From positions 1 through 64,000 of the forward strand of contig JAEMHR010000106.1 of assembly GCA_016490725.1 (NCBI GenBank): a stretch of 64,000 nucleotides of DNA, read 5' to 3'. Both the position numbers and the translations under genes were made by a program. This document shows positions 43,629 to 54,028 of this stretch, piece by piece; position 1 is the stretch's first letter, and each line of letters starts with the position of its first letter. The notes beneath the pieces are model-generated. The model did not search any database and was not told where the DNA came from. It saw nothing but the letters and a program-made list of their open reading frames with translations. This DNA is from Amphichorda felina. Lineage: Eukaryota > Ascomycota > Sordariomycetes > Hypocreales > Bionectriaceae.

Positions 43629-44093
43629 CACGTAACTCTGGTCACACCTACCTTATTCACAGGGCTACGAGTTGGAAGAGGCGAGATTGCCACGACGGTA
43701 TTTGGAGATACGACCGAAGATACCTAATTCACTTCCATGGCTACGAATAAACTAGCCTAATCCTGTCCTGCGTGCTTCTCAGCCTTATGAGATATCCAGC
43801 CCGCTATCAGCGAGTAGGTACCTAGGTAGTCAGTCTGGCGTTGAGTTGCTTGGTGAGTTGGGTGACGTGCTTATGTCATCACGATTCCCATGGCCAGGTG
43901 GTCAGCACCTCGCCGACGCAAAATGCTCCCCCACCATCCCCACTTGATCGCGCTGTCGCCGAGGTGAGGAAAAAAACATCCCCATGCAGCTAACTACCTT
44001 GCCCTCGTTCGATCCCGGATATCTCAAAATTTTCCGATAATATTTTTTACGAAAGAAGACACCTAGTATGAGCCTACTGGTGCGCTCTTTGTC
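43629..44093. promoter_or_regulatory. TFC3 upstream region
   Basis: Between the basic protein gene and TFC3, both on the plus strand. An AAAATTTT motif at 44026-44033 lies about 60 bp before the proposed TFC3 ATG and resembles the RRPE of ribosome-biogenesis promoters. No other feature is seen. Confidence 0.45.
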
Positions 44094-47000
44094 ATGGCCT
44101 GGGACCTCGAGGGCCTAATTGCCGGCTTGCTGGTGCTCATCTCATGTGCAGGTGAACAAGGTAAGTGAGTGAGTGTGCAATGGAGCATGTCCGCTATCTA
44201 TCTGGTTGTTCGACCATATGTATCGAACTTGTTAAACATACCCCTATTTGGAGCTAGGGGAACTCATAGGGTTCTTGTCGAGATATTGAAAATGATGGAC
44301 GCTGATGGCGCAATAGGATGTCCTGTGACGGAGCTGGTGGATGCTATCCGCCAGAGACTAAGCGGTTCTCCGGATAATTCTCAGCAGCCGAATCGTGGCG
44401 TGGAAGCTACTGAAGATGGCCATGGCGCAAGTCTACGTGGAATATCAACTGTTTGGAGTTGGCTGATCCAGAGACAAGATGTCTCCATTGGGCCAGACCG
44501 GAAGTATAACCATCTGAGTCTGGAGGATGTCTTGGCCCGTGTGCAGCGGACGAACCTTAACAACTACGGAGACATTCAGACTTCCTCAGGCCAGGACCGA
44601 ATTGGCGCCCCAAGGATTGATCCTAAGAGGAGCGAATCGCCGCCTCAGGACCTTGCCCTGCCAGAGGATATCAGGGCATTTACATCCGAAGACACCATGT
44701 GGGAATCAATCACAGGCCATGGCGTTGACCACAAACGTGTTCCTAGATCGGAGTGGCTCTGTCTTCTGGGAATTGCATCGACCAAGACTGAAGGCATCTT
44801 ACAAGGGAATCTGGGGCGGCTAGTTGATCAAGACAAGCGATCAGTCCCGAAGCGAACTGACTCACTGTTCAAAAAGGGGTACATTACGAAGAGAACTACC
44901 CTAGTCAGAGGAACCAAGACAAGCAAAATGTGGTTGGCACAGTTTTCTCCTGTGCTTATACGAGACGGCGAGGACACCGACAGGCCAACCACAGCTGGGA
45001 TGGACTTATCTCCTGCCTTTCTTACGGCAAACCTCGACCCTGTCCCTTGGCACACTCGATGGACAGGCGAGTCTATCGACTACATAGCTCTGGCCACGAC
45101 AATTCTTGCAATTTCCAAGGCATGGGGTGTCATTCGTATACTGGATATGAAGTCCAAACTCGGAGTTCTCAGCATGAGATGGCAGATGAGGGTCATCTCC
45201 AAGACTTGCCGCTTTCTCAACGGAAGAGGGACAATTCAGTATGTAGCGGCAAGACTTGACGAGAAAATTTTCAAGGACTGCATTAAGTTCGTGAGAGACA
45301 TGAACGCACAGGACTGGACTATGTACCTGGCTACTGGCAAAAGAGGCGCGGCAGAAGTGCAGGTCGCCTCAGATGGCTCTGACCACTTGAATGCCAGCCC
45401 ATCTCTCATGGCTACGCGCCCTCGATGGACCCCAGACGAACCCATTCACCAATACGTGGTAAGGATGGCACAGAATTCGAATGGCCTGGGCGTCACGAAC
45501 CCGGACATTTACTTCTTGACCTTGGGCCCCTCCTTCACTCGCTTCATTTCATCTCTGACCTCGACAATGGCTACCGCAACGGTGCAGCCACGTCATCTGG
45601 AACACCTTCAATTACGAAGTGAGCACACACGCGCTGGAAAGATTGCGTCGTATAGATACTTCGTCGAACCAAGGGCCAATTCCGAGACCTCGCCGGAATT
45701 GCTCCGAGTTTTAGGCTCTTCGAGTGCAGTTTACGGGTTCTTTTCTCCCAGCGCCAAATCCAAAGAGATCGACGGCACCGTTTCTCTATCAAGTATCTGC
45801 GGACAAGCAACTCACCGCGGGCCCCGGGGCCGGCCTAGGGTTCCGAGGGTGGAAACCCCTGAACCATCACCCCGTCCACATCAAGTAGAGCATGTTCGGA
45901 CCCCAGAAGCGCTGCAGACTGAGCACAATGACGAAGTTCTCCTGTCTTCACCTCATCAGCTGATTGTTAGCCTTAAGGTACCGGCCAGGGCACTGAGGAC
46001 CTCGATGGAATCGTCCTTGGATTTTGGAGAGTCCGCTCAGGCAGTACCATCCAGTCACAGAGTTGACTCGGGATCGATTACGGTCGATGAGTCGCAGCAC
46101 ATAGGAGGCTCAAGTACTATCCAGCTGGTGACTACCCCAAACGAAATTGCTGGACCCTTAAACCCCGATGTCAGTGAGGGCAACGCATTGGACCCCGAGA
46201 ACCCATCCGACTCTTTACAGCCGGACGTCGCCATGGAGGATCAAGGCGTCGTGAAAGGGGGTGCGGTTTTTGAGGCACCCACCATGGAACCCGCACCGCC
46301 TTCTGATGCTGGGAGTGACGTTACCCCCGTACCTCGACGCGGACGCGGACGCCCACCTGGTCGTGGTCGTGGCCGCGGCGGAGCTCAAACGCGTGGTCGG
46401 GGACGCGGACGCGGACGTGGACGAGGACGGGGAGGTGCTGGGGGAGTCGAAGACCCCGAATCCAAACCGTACAAGTGCGAAAAGTGCGGAGGTGCTTGGA
46501 AAAATGACGTTGGGCTCAAGTACCATCTTGAAAAGTCCCAGACCCCATGCAACCCTTCATACGACCCTAGCCTGGCATCTTCTAAACCGTCGGGGAAGAC
46601 TAGGCTCGAGGCTGCCCTCAGATCCACTATAGCCGAGCTTGTCATCCCTGATGATGAGCGGGGAGAGTCAGACGTTGAGCAAGATGGCCAACGTAGCGAG
46701 GATGGGGATGAGGGGCCGGGAGTGAACGACGAGACTCCAGGTTCGAAGAGAAAACGGTCCCGGAGAGAAATGGAAGCGAGCCTGACTCCCTTGCCGAAGA
46801 AAGTTGCCACTGGGAATTATTCTCAAAGAATTTCTGGTTCCCGGAGGCTACAAAGCAGGAAGCTCCAGGGCTCAGAGGCATTCTCTATCCCCCAAACTCG
46901 ACAAGAGGGCCTTTTGTTGGGCGAAAAGATGGAAACACACAAGTTGTCCGATCTACCTCAGCGCGGGAATCGTGCTTTGCTCCCCTCTGAGACTGGCGAC

Positions 47001-50000
47001 GCTAAGACTCAGGTGGGTTCATTGGTCGGGCTCGACATCAATAGAATCGAAGGCGAAGAAGGGAACGCGAGGGCCGAGGCTTCATCGCAAAGAATTGATT
47101 ATGCTGCTCTCGACCCGGGGCTACAGTTGGTCAGACCTGCTCCATCTGACCCCGCCAGACCAAACTCCCAGGGGCACGAATCTCTTGGTGCCCTGCCGCC
47201 CAAAGCTATATCCAGGGCGGAGAGAAACCAACGAGTCACAGCTTTGGTTAACATATTATTGGCAGAACATAATGGTGTCTTCCCTGGAGGGGAAGCCTTG
47301 TGGCGCACTTTAAGGGTGGCCTGGAACAAGGAATACCCTTCGGAAACATGCCCGACCTCCCACGAATTCCAGATCAGTCTCAAGTGGCTGGTCGGAAAGA
47401 AAGAAATAGCAGATCACTGGCACGCTTTTCGCGGACGGAATGGCGGCTTCTCCAAGTGCCAGATCATCACTTGGTCAGATGTGGACGCCTTTTCCCCAGA
47501 AGCCCTCGGAGTTATGGACAAGATCAGGGCGGCACACCCCAAACTATATATACCCGAGCGGGTAGTATCCGCGGAAGGCCTAGGTCTCCAGGTAGACGGG
47601 GACTTTGTTCAGGGAAGGCGGACCCTGCCCAGCTTCGTCTCGGTGCTGGACGCTCCCGTATATGCCGCGCAAATTGCGGCCAAGAGAGAGCTAGAAACGG
47701 TTGATGACAATGTCAGGGAGCGGAAAAGACGGACAAAAAGCACCAGAGGTCAGATCAAGTGGGTGTCTGATACGTCCGGGCCTACTGCTGGAGGGGTCTC
47801 GAGGTCCATGGGGTCACTAATGGGGTTATCCACAGGCCCTGGGTTTCACTTCCTGGATCCAAACACATACATGGAAGAAGAAGAGCCTCCTGGCTATTCA
47901 GCAGGAGAGTTGCTCCAGTTTGGAGGCACCCCAGCGAAGAGGATGGACCATTACCTCCAGAGAGAGAGGGCTGGATGGGGGCAGGATTCAGGACCCTCAG
48001 CTGTTGTTGTTCCGCAATATTGTATCCAAGGCTCCAGCATTGATGGTTGGCCAAACCTTGAACCCCGTTTCTTTGAAGAGTGCGGCTCGAGCTTTACGAT
48101 CCAAGGGTGGCTCCCAGATCCGAAATGGTTTGCCTGGGCTGCTATAGTCCAGGAGATCGACAGGCGTGCAGGAGCAAAGGTTTCTCGAGGCTGGTACAGG
48201 GATCCTGGACATAAGGCCTATCGGCGGTTTATCAACAGGCTGAGAGCTTGCGTGGAAGTGGAAATGGCCTGGGGCGAAGGGTTCGTTCGCGCGCCCCCGG
48301 GCGTGGCTGGTCCCCACAATATCTTCGTACAATTCCTTTGCAGAGCTATCCAGGACCAGAGGGAGCCTGGAGACCTTAGCTGGCCGCATGGCGGACAGTT
48401 GACTCTCGAAACTGCCGGATACGTGTCTGATGATTCGGGTGTTTTGGACACATGGTGGAGCGATGATGATATCGAGATTGCAGTAGCACCTCTTCTGAGA
48501 GGTCGGCGAAAGGGGGGTTCCGGAAAGCGTGGGAAAAGGACTAGAAGAACTAATGAACCACGCAAACGCGTGCCTCTGATCCGTCGTCGACTCACGGCTC
48601 TCCCGGGGGCAGCAAGAAGCCAGGCCGACGAATCAGGCGAGATGGCCAATCAAGAAGAACACATCGGTGATCCAGACGAAGTTCTTGCAGCAATCATCGC
48701 CGTGCGTTCACTACTGGGAGGCCTTGAGCGGTCCATCGACTGGGGACTATTGGTCCATCTGTTCCCAGACACTAGTTTGGACAGCCTCCGGAGGTTCTGG
48801 GTCTCTACTCGCAAATCTCGAAGCGCGTACATAACCAAATTCAGCCAAGACTTTCGCGAGAGGTTTGTCAGGGCTTGTGAAAAGGATGAGCTGCCAATGA
48901 TCAATTTCGACAACCCCCTCGACTACGATTGGGCAAACTTGATCAAGTGGACGATGGATATACCCAGTCAAGAAGATGTCCAAATTCCCCAGACACTGGT
49001 GGGGCTGAGCGAGAGATTTGTCCTCCAGGACGTCAAGTCTGACGACGACGACTGGAGAGAGAGATTCTTCCACTACCAGGCTTCGACATACGGGAGACTC
49101 GATGTCGCTACGGCAGAGCCAGGGGCCACCGCGGTCGGTTCAACCAAGAGCTCCACGCTGCCTGATAACGTGGATGTGGCTCGGTCCTGGATTCGATCAC
49201 TTTGCTGTACCAGCCAGACGCAATATGCCCCGGGAGATGTTAAGGAGGCACTCCTGAGGCTGGTGGAGGGAGATCCAGAGCGGGTTTCTTCTCTGCTCCA
49301 AAAAGCCCTCAGCCAGCTCACGCAACATAAAATCATACACAAAAGTCCACGACCGGCCTTTGGTGGCCGGCCGTACCGACTAACCGAATGGTACACATCC
49401 ACTCTCTCCCGGCTATCACAATGGACCAAGTACCAAGAGGCTGCCAGCTTCAAAATGCAGCTGGACGAGGCGTATCGCCGAGGAGAACCCTTCGAGATCC
49501 CGTACGCAGCAACCGACGGCACGATGATGGCTTTGATCAACATGAATGCGCGTGGGAGGATACAGCTCATGCCGCAAGATGTTCCCTACATTCCGTTTGG
49601 ATTCAAGCCTGGGAATTACGAAAGCCGGAAATTCCCCAAATCCTACTACCACTTTGGTCTCGTCGCGGTGCCAACCGAGACGTATCAGTACAACGAGCAC
49701 ATTGAAACGTTGAAAGCCGTAGCTCGGGGGGCGCCGCCATCGCAAGGACCCAGACATGCTCTGCCGCAGTGGGTAGACTTCTTTGGCCATTGCGACATGG
49801 ACCGGTGGTGTGAGGTTCTCGGCGCTGTCTGTTTCGCCTACTCGACGCGGGGCCAGATGCAAGCAGAGGCTCTTTGCAGTGCGCTGCGTCCTGTATTGGA
49901 GAGATTCGAGGCCCAGATGATATTGGACTGGGGCAAGAAGACTGGTGTGTTGGAGGAATTGCCCTCTGCGCAAGGGTTCACAGTGGGAGAGTGGTGGTGG

Positions 50001-50039
50001 CTTGCCGTTCCCTGGCAACAGGGGTATTTGCGTCATTGA
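44094..50039 (+). CDS. TFC3: TFIIIC B-block-binding subunit (TFC3 / tau138 homologue)
   Basis: This is the largest gene in the window. Exon 1 is probably 44094-44160 (MAWDLEGLIAGLLVLISCAGEQ), and the rest is one exon to 50039, giving about 1,950 residues. The 5' junction is uncertain: frame demands an acceptor near 44253 that reads GGAG. The N-terminal winged-helix segment HRVLVEILKMMDADGAIGCPV leads to the B-block-binding domain at about 188-255 (SEWLCLLGIASTKTEGILQGNLG, then RSVPKRTDSLFKKGYI). Residues about 717-755 form an AT-hook/RG-rich tract, followed by a Cys2-His-type finger (YKCEKCGGAWKNDVGLKYHL). Further winged-helix-like segments occupy the C-terminal half. Tfc3 recognises the B block of tRNA genes and recruits TFIIIB and Pol III. 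The tRNA-Asn gene at 32 kb is a potential target. Confidence 0.88.
46333..46440 (+). repeat. CGTGGACGCGGACG-type coding repeat (RG-rich / AT-hook)
   Basis: Degenerate hexamers of the form CGNGGN encode an Arg-Gly tract interrupted by one RGRPPGR AT-hook core and one AQT spacer, inside the TFC3 gene. Codon use is dominated by CGN-GGN alternation, consistent with expansion. Confidence 0.8.
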
Positions 50040-50318
50040 ATAGCAGAATAACAAGCCTTATTTGTACAGCATTTGTATCGTTAAAACGATGGAATGAGGG
50101 AATTAGCAGAGGAAGTGACTTACGATGCCCATAAAGCACATCGGCTTCGCTGGCTTATGAATGTATTTTCTATACTCCAACTGCTAAATTTCGCTCCGCT
50201 CGTCCAAATGCTCATGGCTTCGAGGCTTGACCCAAGAAAATGTGATTCCCCAACGCCGAGCTTTACAACAATACAAAACGCCATCTAATATCGTAGAAAT
50301 GCAGAGGTAATGCGCCGG

Positions 50319-51361
50319 CTAGGCGCCGAATAAGACCTTGAGAAGGAGCCCGGCAAGGAGGACTACAAGACCAACGATCATCCTGTCAATCCACACAGGC
50401 ACGTCCTCGTTTGCAACCTCGCTTGCCTCGCCGGGAATTACCTGTCGTTGAGCTGGTTGGCCCAAAGAGTGAACGGTCCTAGTTGGCTGCGGCACGCTCT
50501 GCGCTGGGCGAGCTTGGTCCTGAAAGCCACTACGACCAACAGTATCCGTCGAGGTATCATGCGCACTGCCCCTGGGAGGGGGGTTCGGGACGGTCTGTAC
50601 AAATCCCTCGGCTAATTCTGCCGTCTCCCTCTCCTCTTCTGCTGAGTTCTCCTTCTTGGATGCCTCCATCTCGTCCCTAAAGCCCATCTTTAGTTCGTCG
50701 GGGACTTGTACGTCCTCGGCAGCATCGGACGCCTCCTTAGCGAGTTCCTCGGATTCCTTGATAATCTCACCGTTGGTTCGTCCACAGATGGGGCACTTGT
50801 ACGACGAAGACTCGCCGGCAAGGCGGCGCCGGACTGCTTCGGTTGTGTCGTAGCCGCCAAGCTGGCCGCGGGCATCCGTCTCCATGAAGCTGCGAAGCCT
50901 GGTACCCTGTCAGTTCAAAGACGTTCAAAAGTATATGACCGGCGCCTATCCGAGAACATACGCAACAATGGCGGTGCGAATTCCCCACGCCGGCTGCCAG
51001 GTTTCTTCGTGGTGCCCGCTGATGCTAAGGCAAATCTCTCGGTTGGCCTCGAAACGACCATTGGGGGTGGTGAAGCGGAAGCTGGGCGGGCGAAGAGGGT
51101 AGGTCGGCGGGAGGACTATACGGCCATGGTAGAGGCCTTCGCTGTAGGGCGAGTTGGGGGGCCCGCGCATGGTGAAATGCCACTCGAAGAGATCCGTATC
51201 GAGAGGGCCAGCTGCGTAGTCCGCCGACGGAGCATTGCTGAGTTCGGCAGCCTCGCGCACTGCTAAACATTAGCGGACATGTTTCCAGGGGGGCTGAAGA
51301 GAGACGCACTTATGCGCTTGAGCGTGGGTGATTTTGTTCGCGCCTGGGGTGTTGATGCCAT
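50319..51361 (-). CDS. Tail-anchored ubiquitin-conjugating enzyme E2, UBE2J1 type
   Basis: The exons are 51361-51310, 51259-50962 and 50898-50319 (introns of 50 and 63 nt), giving about 309 residues. The E2 fold runs from KRIMREAAELS to about residue 135. The active-site cysteine is Cys94 in REICLSISGHHEETWQP. The HPN tripeptide of most E2s is replaced by TPN (FTTPNGRF), as in the UBE2J family. The sequence after the cysteine (SGHHEETWQPAWGIRTAIVAL) is closer to UBE2J1 than to yeast Ubc6/UBE2J2. A CPICG pair of cysteines follows the E2 core at SSSYKCPICGRTNGEI. A disordered Glu/Ser/Pro-rich linker precedes one C-terminal helix (WIDRMIVGLVVLLAGLLLKVLFGA), so the enzyme faces the cytosol from the ER membrane. 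An ER-associated degradation role is inferred from family. Confidence 0.92.
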
Positions 51362-52380
51362 GTTGCAAGCTGACGGTGAGCTAGAGGGAGCTGGTTGCCG
51401 GCGGGTTGCACAGGTACCTATTATAAATCGAGACAATGGAGGTGTTCAGAATAGTACATGGGGTCAAGTGTGCATGACGCCGCCCAAGGGTTGTTGGAGT
51501 TCCAGCGTTTTCAGCCGTCAAAACGTGTATTGCAAACAGTTGCTACCACACAGGCTCCGGGAAGTAGAAGGAAGTTGAAGTGCCAGTATAAGTGGACGAC
51601 GTGTCCATGCTGGGCTGCCCCTCCACGTCCCAGTGAGGTAATCCAATACCTGGAACTGGAAGGCTCAACTGTATGGGATGCGCCCAGACCTCCTGTGCTA
51701 CTGCCATCCGAATGGGGAACCTGGAAACCACCGGCTGCCCGAGAGACCCACTATTTGACTTATGTAATCAACCGAACTCTCACGATCTGTGCTATCCTCA
51801 GCCGCGACTTCACGCCTCTTCCTCAGTTGCCAAGCAGATCAGCAGCAATTGAGCCTCAACTACAGTGGCATTGTCGGGTAGGTGCACCATTCTGGGTTGT
51901 TTTGAATTAAGCTCATCAAAACCCCTACCAATGCAGCCCGCCTCCATTGAACGAAACCCATAACGAGCGACGCCGACCGATCACGATGGGCCCTCCTAGA
52001 CCCCCCCAGCCCCATGTTGCGGGCATCTACAGGTACACCGCTACGGCTCTCGGAGCTGGAATGTGGTTCTGGGTAAGCAGACGGCTCCTCTGTGCCCGGT
52101 GTACTCTGAATTTGCGCGTCGGCGGCTGACCAGTACGTTGTAGTTGATGTATAGGGCGAAGAAAGATGGTAAAGTCCCTCGATGACGACGGCGACGACTC
52201 GCTCGACAACGAATTCTCCCGCATTTTCTAACTCTAATCTGCGACAGGTCCCGTTCTGATGGGCTGGAAGCACCCCTGGGATCACTAGACGGGAGAGAAC
52301 ACGGGTGCGGAGGCGAAGACATCGCAAAAGACTTGTACATAATACAACGTTGTCTACAATCAAGAACCATCCTCTTTGTT
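51362..52380. other. Spacer between the E2 and methyltransferase genes
   Basis: About 1 kb between two minus-strand genes: E2 promoter and methyltransferase 3' flank. I see no supported gene. Frames at 51.46-51.9 kb (+) and 51.86-52.45 kb (-) overlap and have no domain. Confidence 0.5.
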
Positions 52381-53701
52381 TCACTCGGAATCACGCTCCG
52401 GCTTCTCGAAAAGATATTGTGCCACGCCCCATGTGTCTCCGCCTTCGTACGCAAACAGTTCCGAACACGCTATGTAGAAAATCTGCCACCGGTTATACCA
52501 CTTCCCCGCTAGCTCCTTGCCGTACGTCTCGACGAGATGCGGCCGCATCTGTTCTTTGTGGGCGATCATGAGAGATAGCCAATCCTACTCCAATGTCAGC
52601 TGTGGTTCCGAGAATGCTCCGTCGAAGTCATCATCATTACCTCGCAGGTGCGTGAATAGTGCTTGCCGCTAACCCACCACTGCTTCTGGATGTTAAGATC
52701 GCGCTGGAAATACAGCAGCAAGTCTGAAGATCCCATCGTGCCTCCAGTGAAGAAGTGCGTCGTCATCCAGCCCTCCTCGAAGTCGTACGGGGTGGTCTTG
52801 TGGGCAAACATTTGTACGAAGAGCTTCCCACCGGTTTTCAGCCAGCGAGACACCTTGGCCATGAGCAGCTCGTAGTTCTTCATGTGCTCGAAGAGCTGTT
52901 TAAAAAAGAAGGGTAAGTCAGTTTGTACGTCTGTAGGTAGAATCCGGAAACCCACCTCGATGGAGACCACGCCATCGAAACTTGAGGCCTCGAACTCATA
53001 GTCAACAATATTACCTGTTATGACGTTGACATTGTCCAGCCCCTTCTCGCGGGCCACCGTATCGATATATTCTTTCTGGGTTCGTGAGTTAGAAAATGCG
53101 GTAATGCGGGAGTTGGGAAGCATCTCGGCAAAGTAGATGGCTCCGGATCCCCAGCCGCACCTGTTTGCACCGGTTCATTAGCCTGAACAGTGTCCTCTGC
53201 TGGAGCTGTCCGTTCTGGAAGGGATATTTATTACCCTAGATCCAGGATACTCATCCCGTCCTTGAGCTCCGCCTTGTCCAAATACGACCGCAGCATGGCC
53301 ACTTCTGCTTGTGCCAGGGTCTCGCCACCCTTGGGATACAAGCAGGACGAGTACTTCATCCTCGGGCCCAGGCACCCCTTGAGCACACCCGTGCCAACCT
53401 CATAGTGCTGGGCGTTAGCAGCATCCGTCTCGATGGCCATTGGTCGCGTGCGAAGGCGCTCGATAAATTCCAATTTGCGCTCAAGACCATCGGCGAGGGA
53501 CGTGGCAGCGATGGAGGCGAGGCGCTCTTTGAGCTGGCGACGGATCCCAATCCGTATGATTGCATGTGGCAGGTATCCGCCGTCGAGGATCCAATCTGGC
53601 CATCGTCAACACGATATTATTTCCTTTTCACGATAGAAGAGCAGCGGATTGAATCTGTCAGGCTAGTCAACGTGAATGCCAGCGTACTCACCGTAATTCA
53701 T
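52381..53701 (-). CDS. SAM-dependent methyltransferase, CFAS / coclaurine N-methyltransferase-like
   Basis: The five exons are 53701-53692, 53595-53235, 53160-52956, 52895-52641 and 52584-52381, giving about 344 residues. A 10-nt first exon (MNY plus one base) joins DWILDGGYLPHAIIRIGIRR, the expected start of this family. SAM-binding motif I is ILDLGCGWGSGAIYFAEMLP, built across intron 2. ITAFSNSRTQKEYI is motif II. Also present are FDGVVSIELFEHMKNYELL (across an in-frame 60-nt intron), SRWLKTGGKLFVQMFAHK, and a C-terminal SRTCEDWLSLM..WQIFYIACSELFAY block typical of cyclopropane-fatty-acid-synthase-like enzymes. Relatives act on phospholipid acyl chains or small amines. The true substrate in fungi is not known to me. 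No signal peptide is seen. Confidence 0.85.
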
Positions 53702-54028
53702 ACTAAGTGCTAGCTTTCATTAAGAGGATTTAATGGAGTGCCTGTAATGATAGTACAAGCATTCCCATATTCAGGCGAACGCCGGCTTATAACGTGACAA
53801 AAGCTCTGACACAGCTGACCAGGCTATTTGTTGTTTCGCCCACCCAGCACGCATGGTTCAGGAAAATGGAATACGTCACAACTCGATACTAGTACTACTA
53901 CGGAGTAGTATCTGGCAGCAACGCTAAGACATCTCTTACTTATTAGGCAATATATTGTGCTCCCAACATCCAACTCCGTAGTCGTAGTATATATACATCG
54001 TCTACAAACGCCATCTAGGGCTCTCTTC
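53702..54028. other. Spacer between methyltransferase and YPK9 genes
   Basis: Methyltransferase promoter and YPK9 3' flank. It contains ACTAGTACTACTACGGAGTAGTA near 53887-53910. No gene. Confidence 0.6.
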
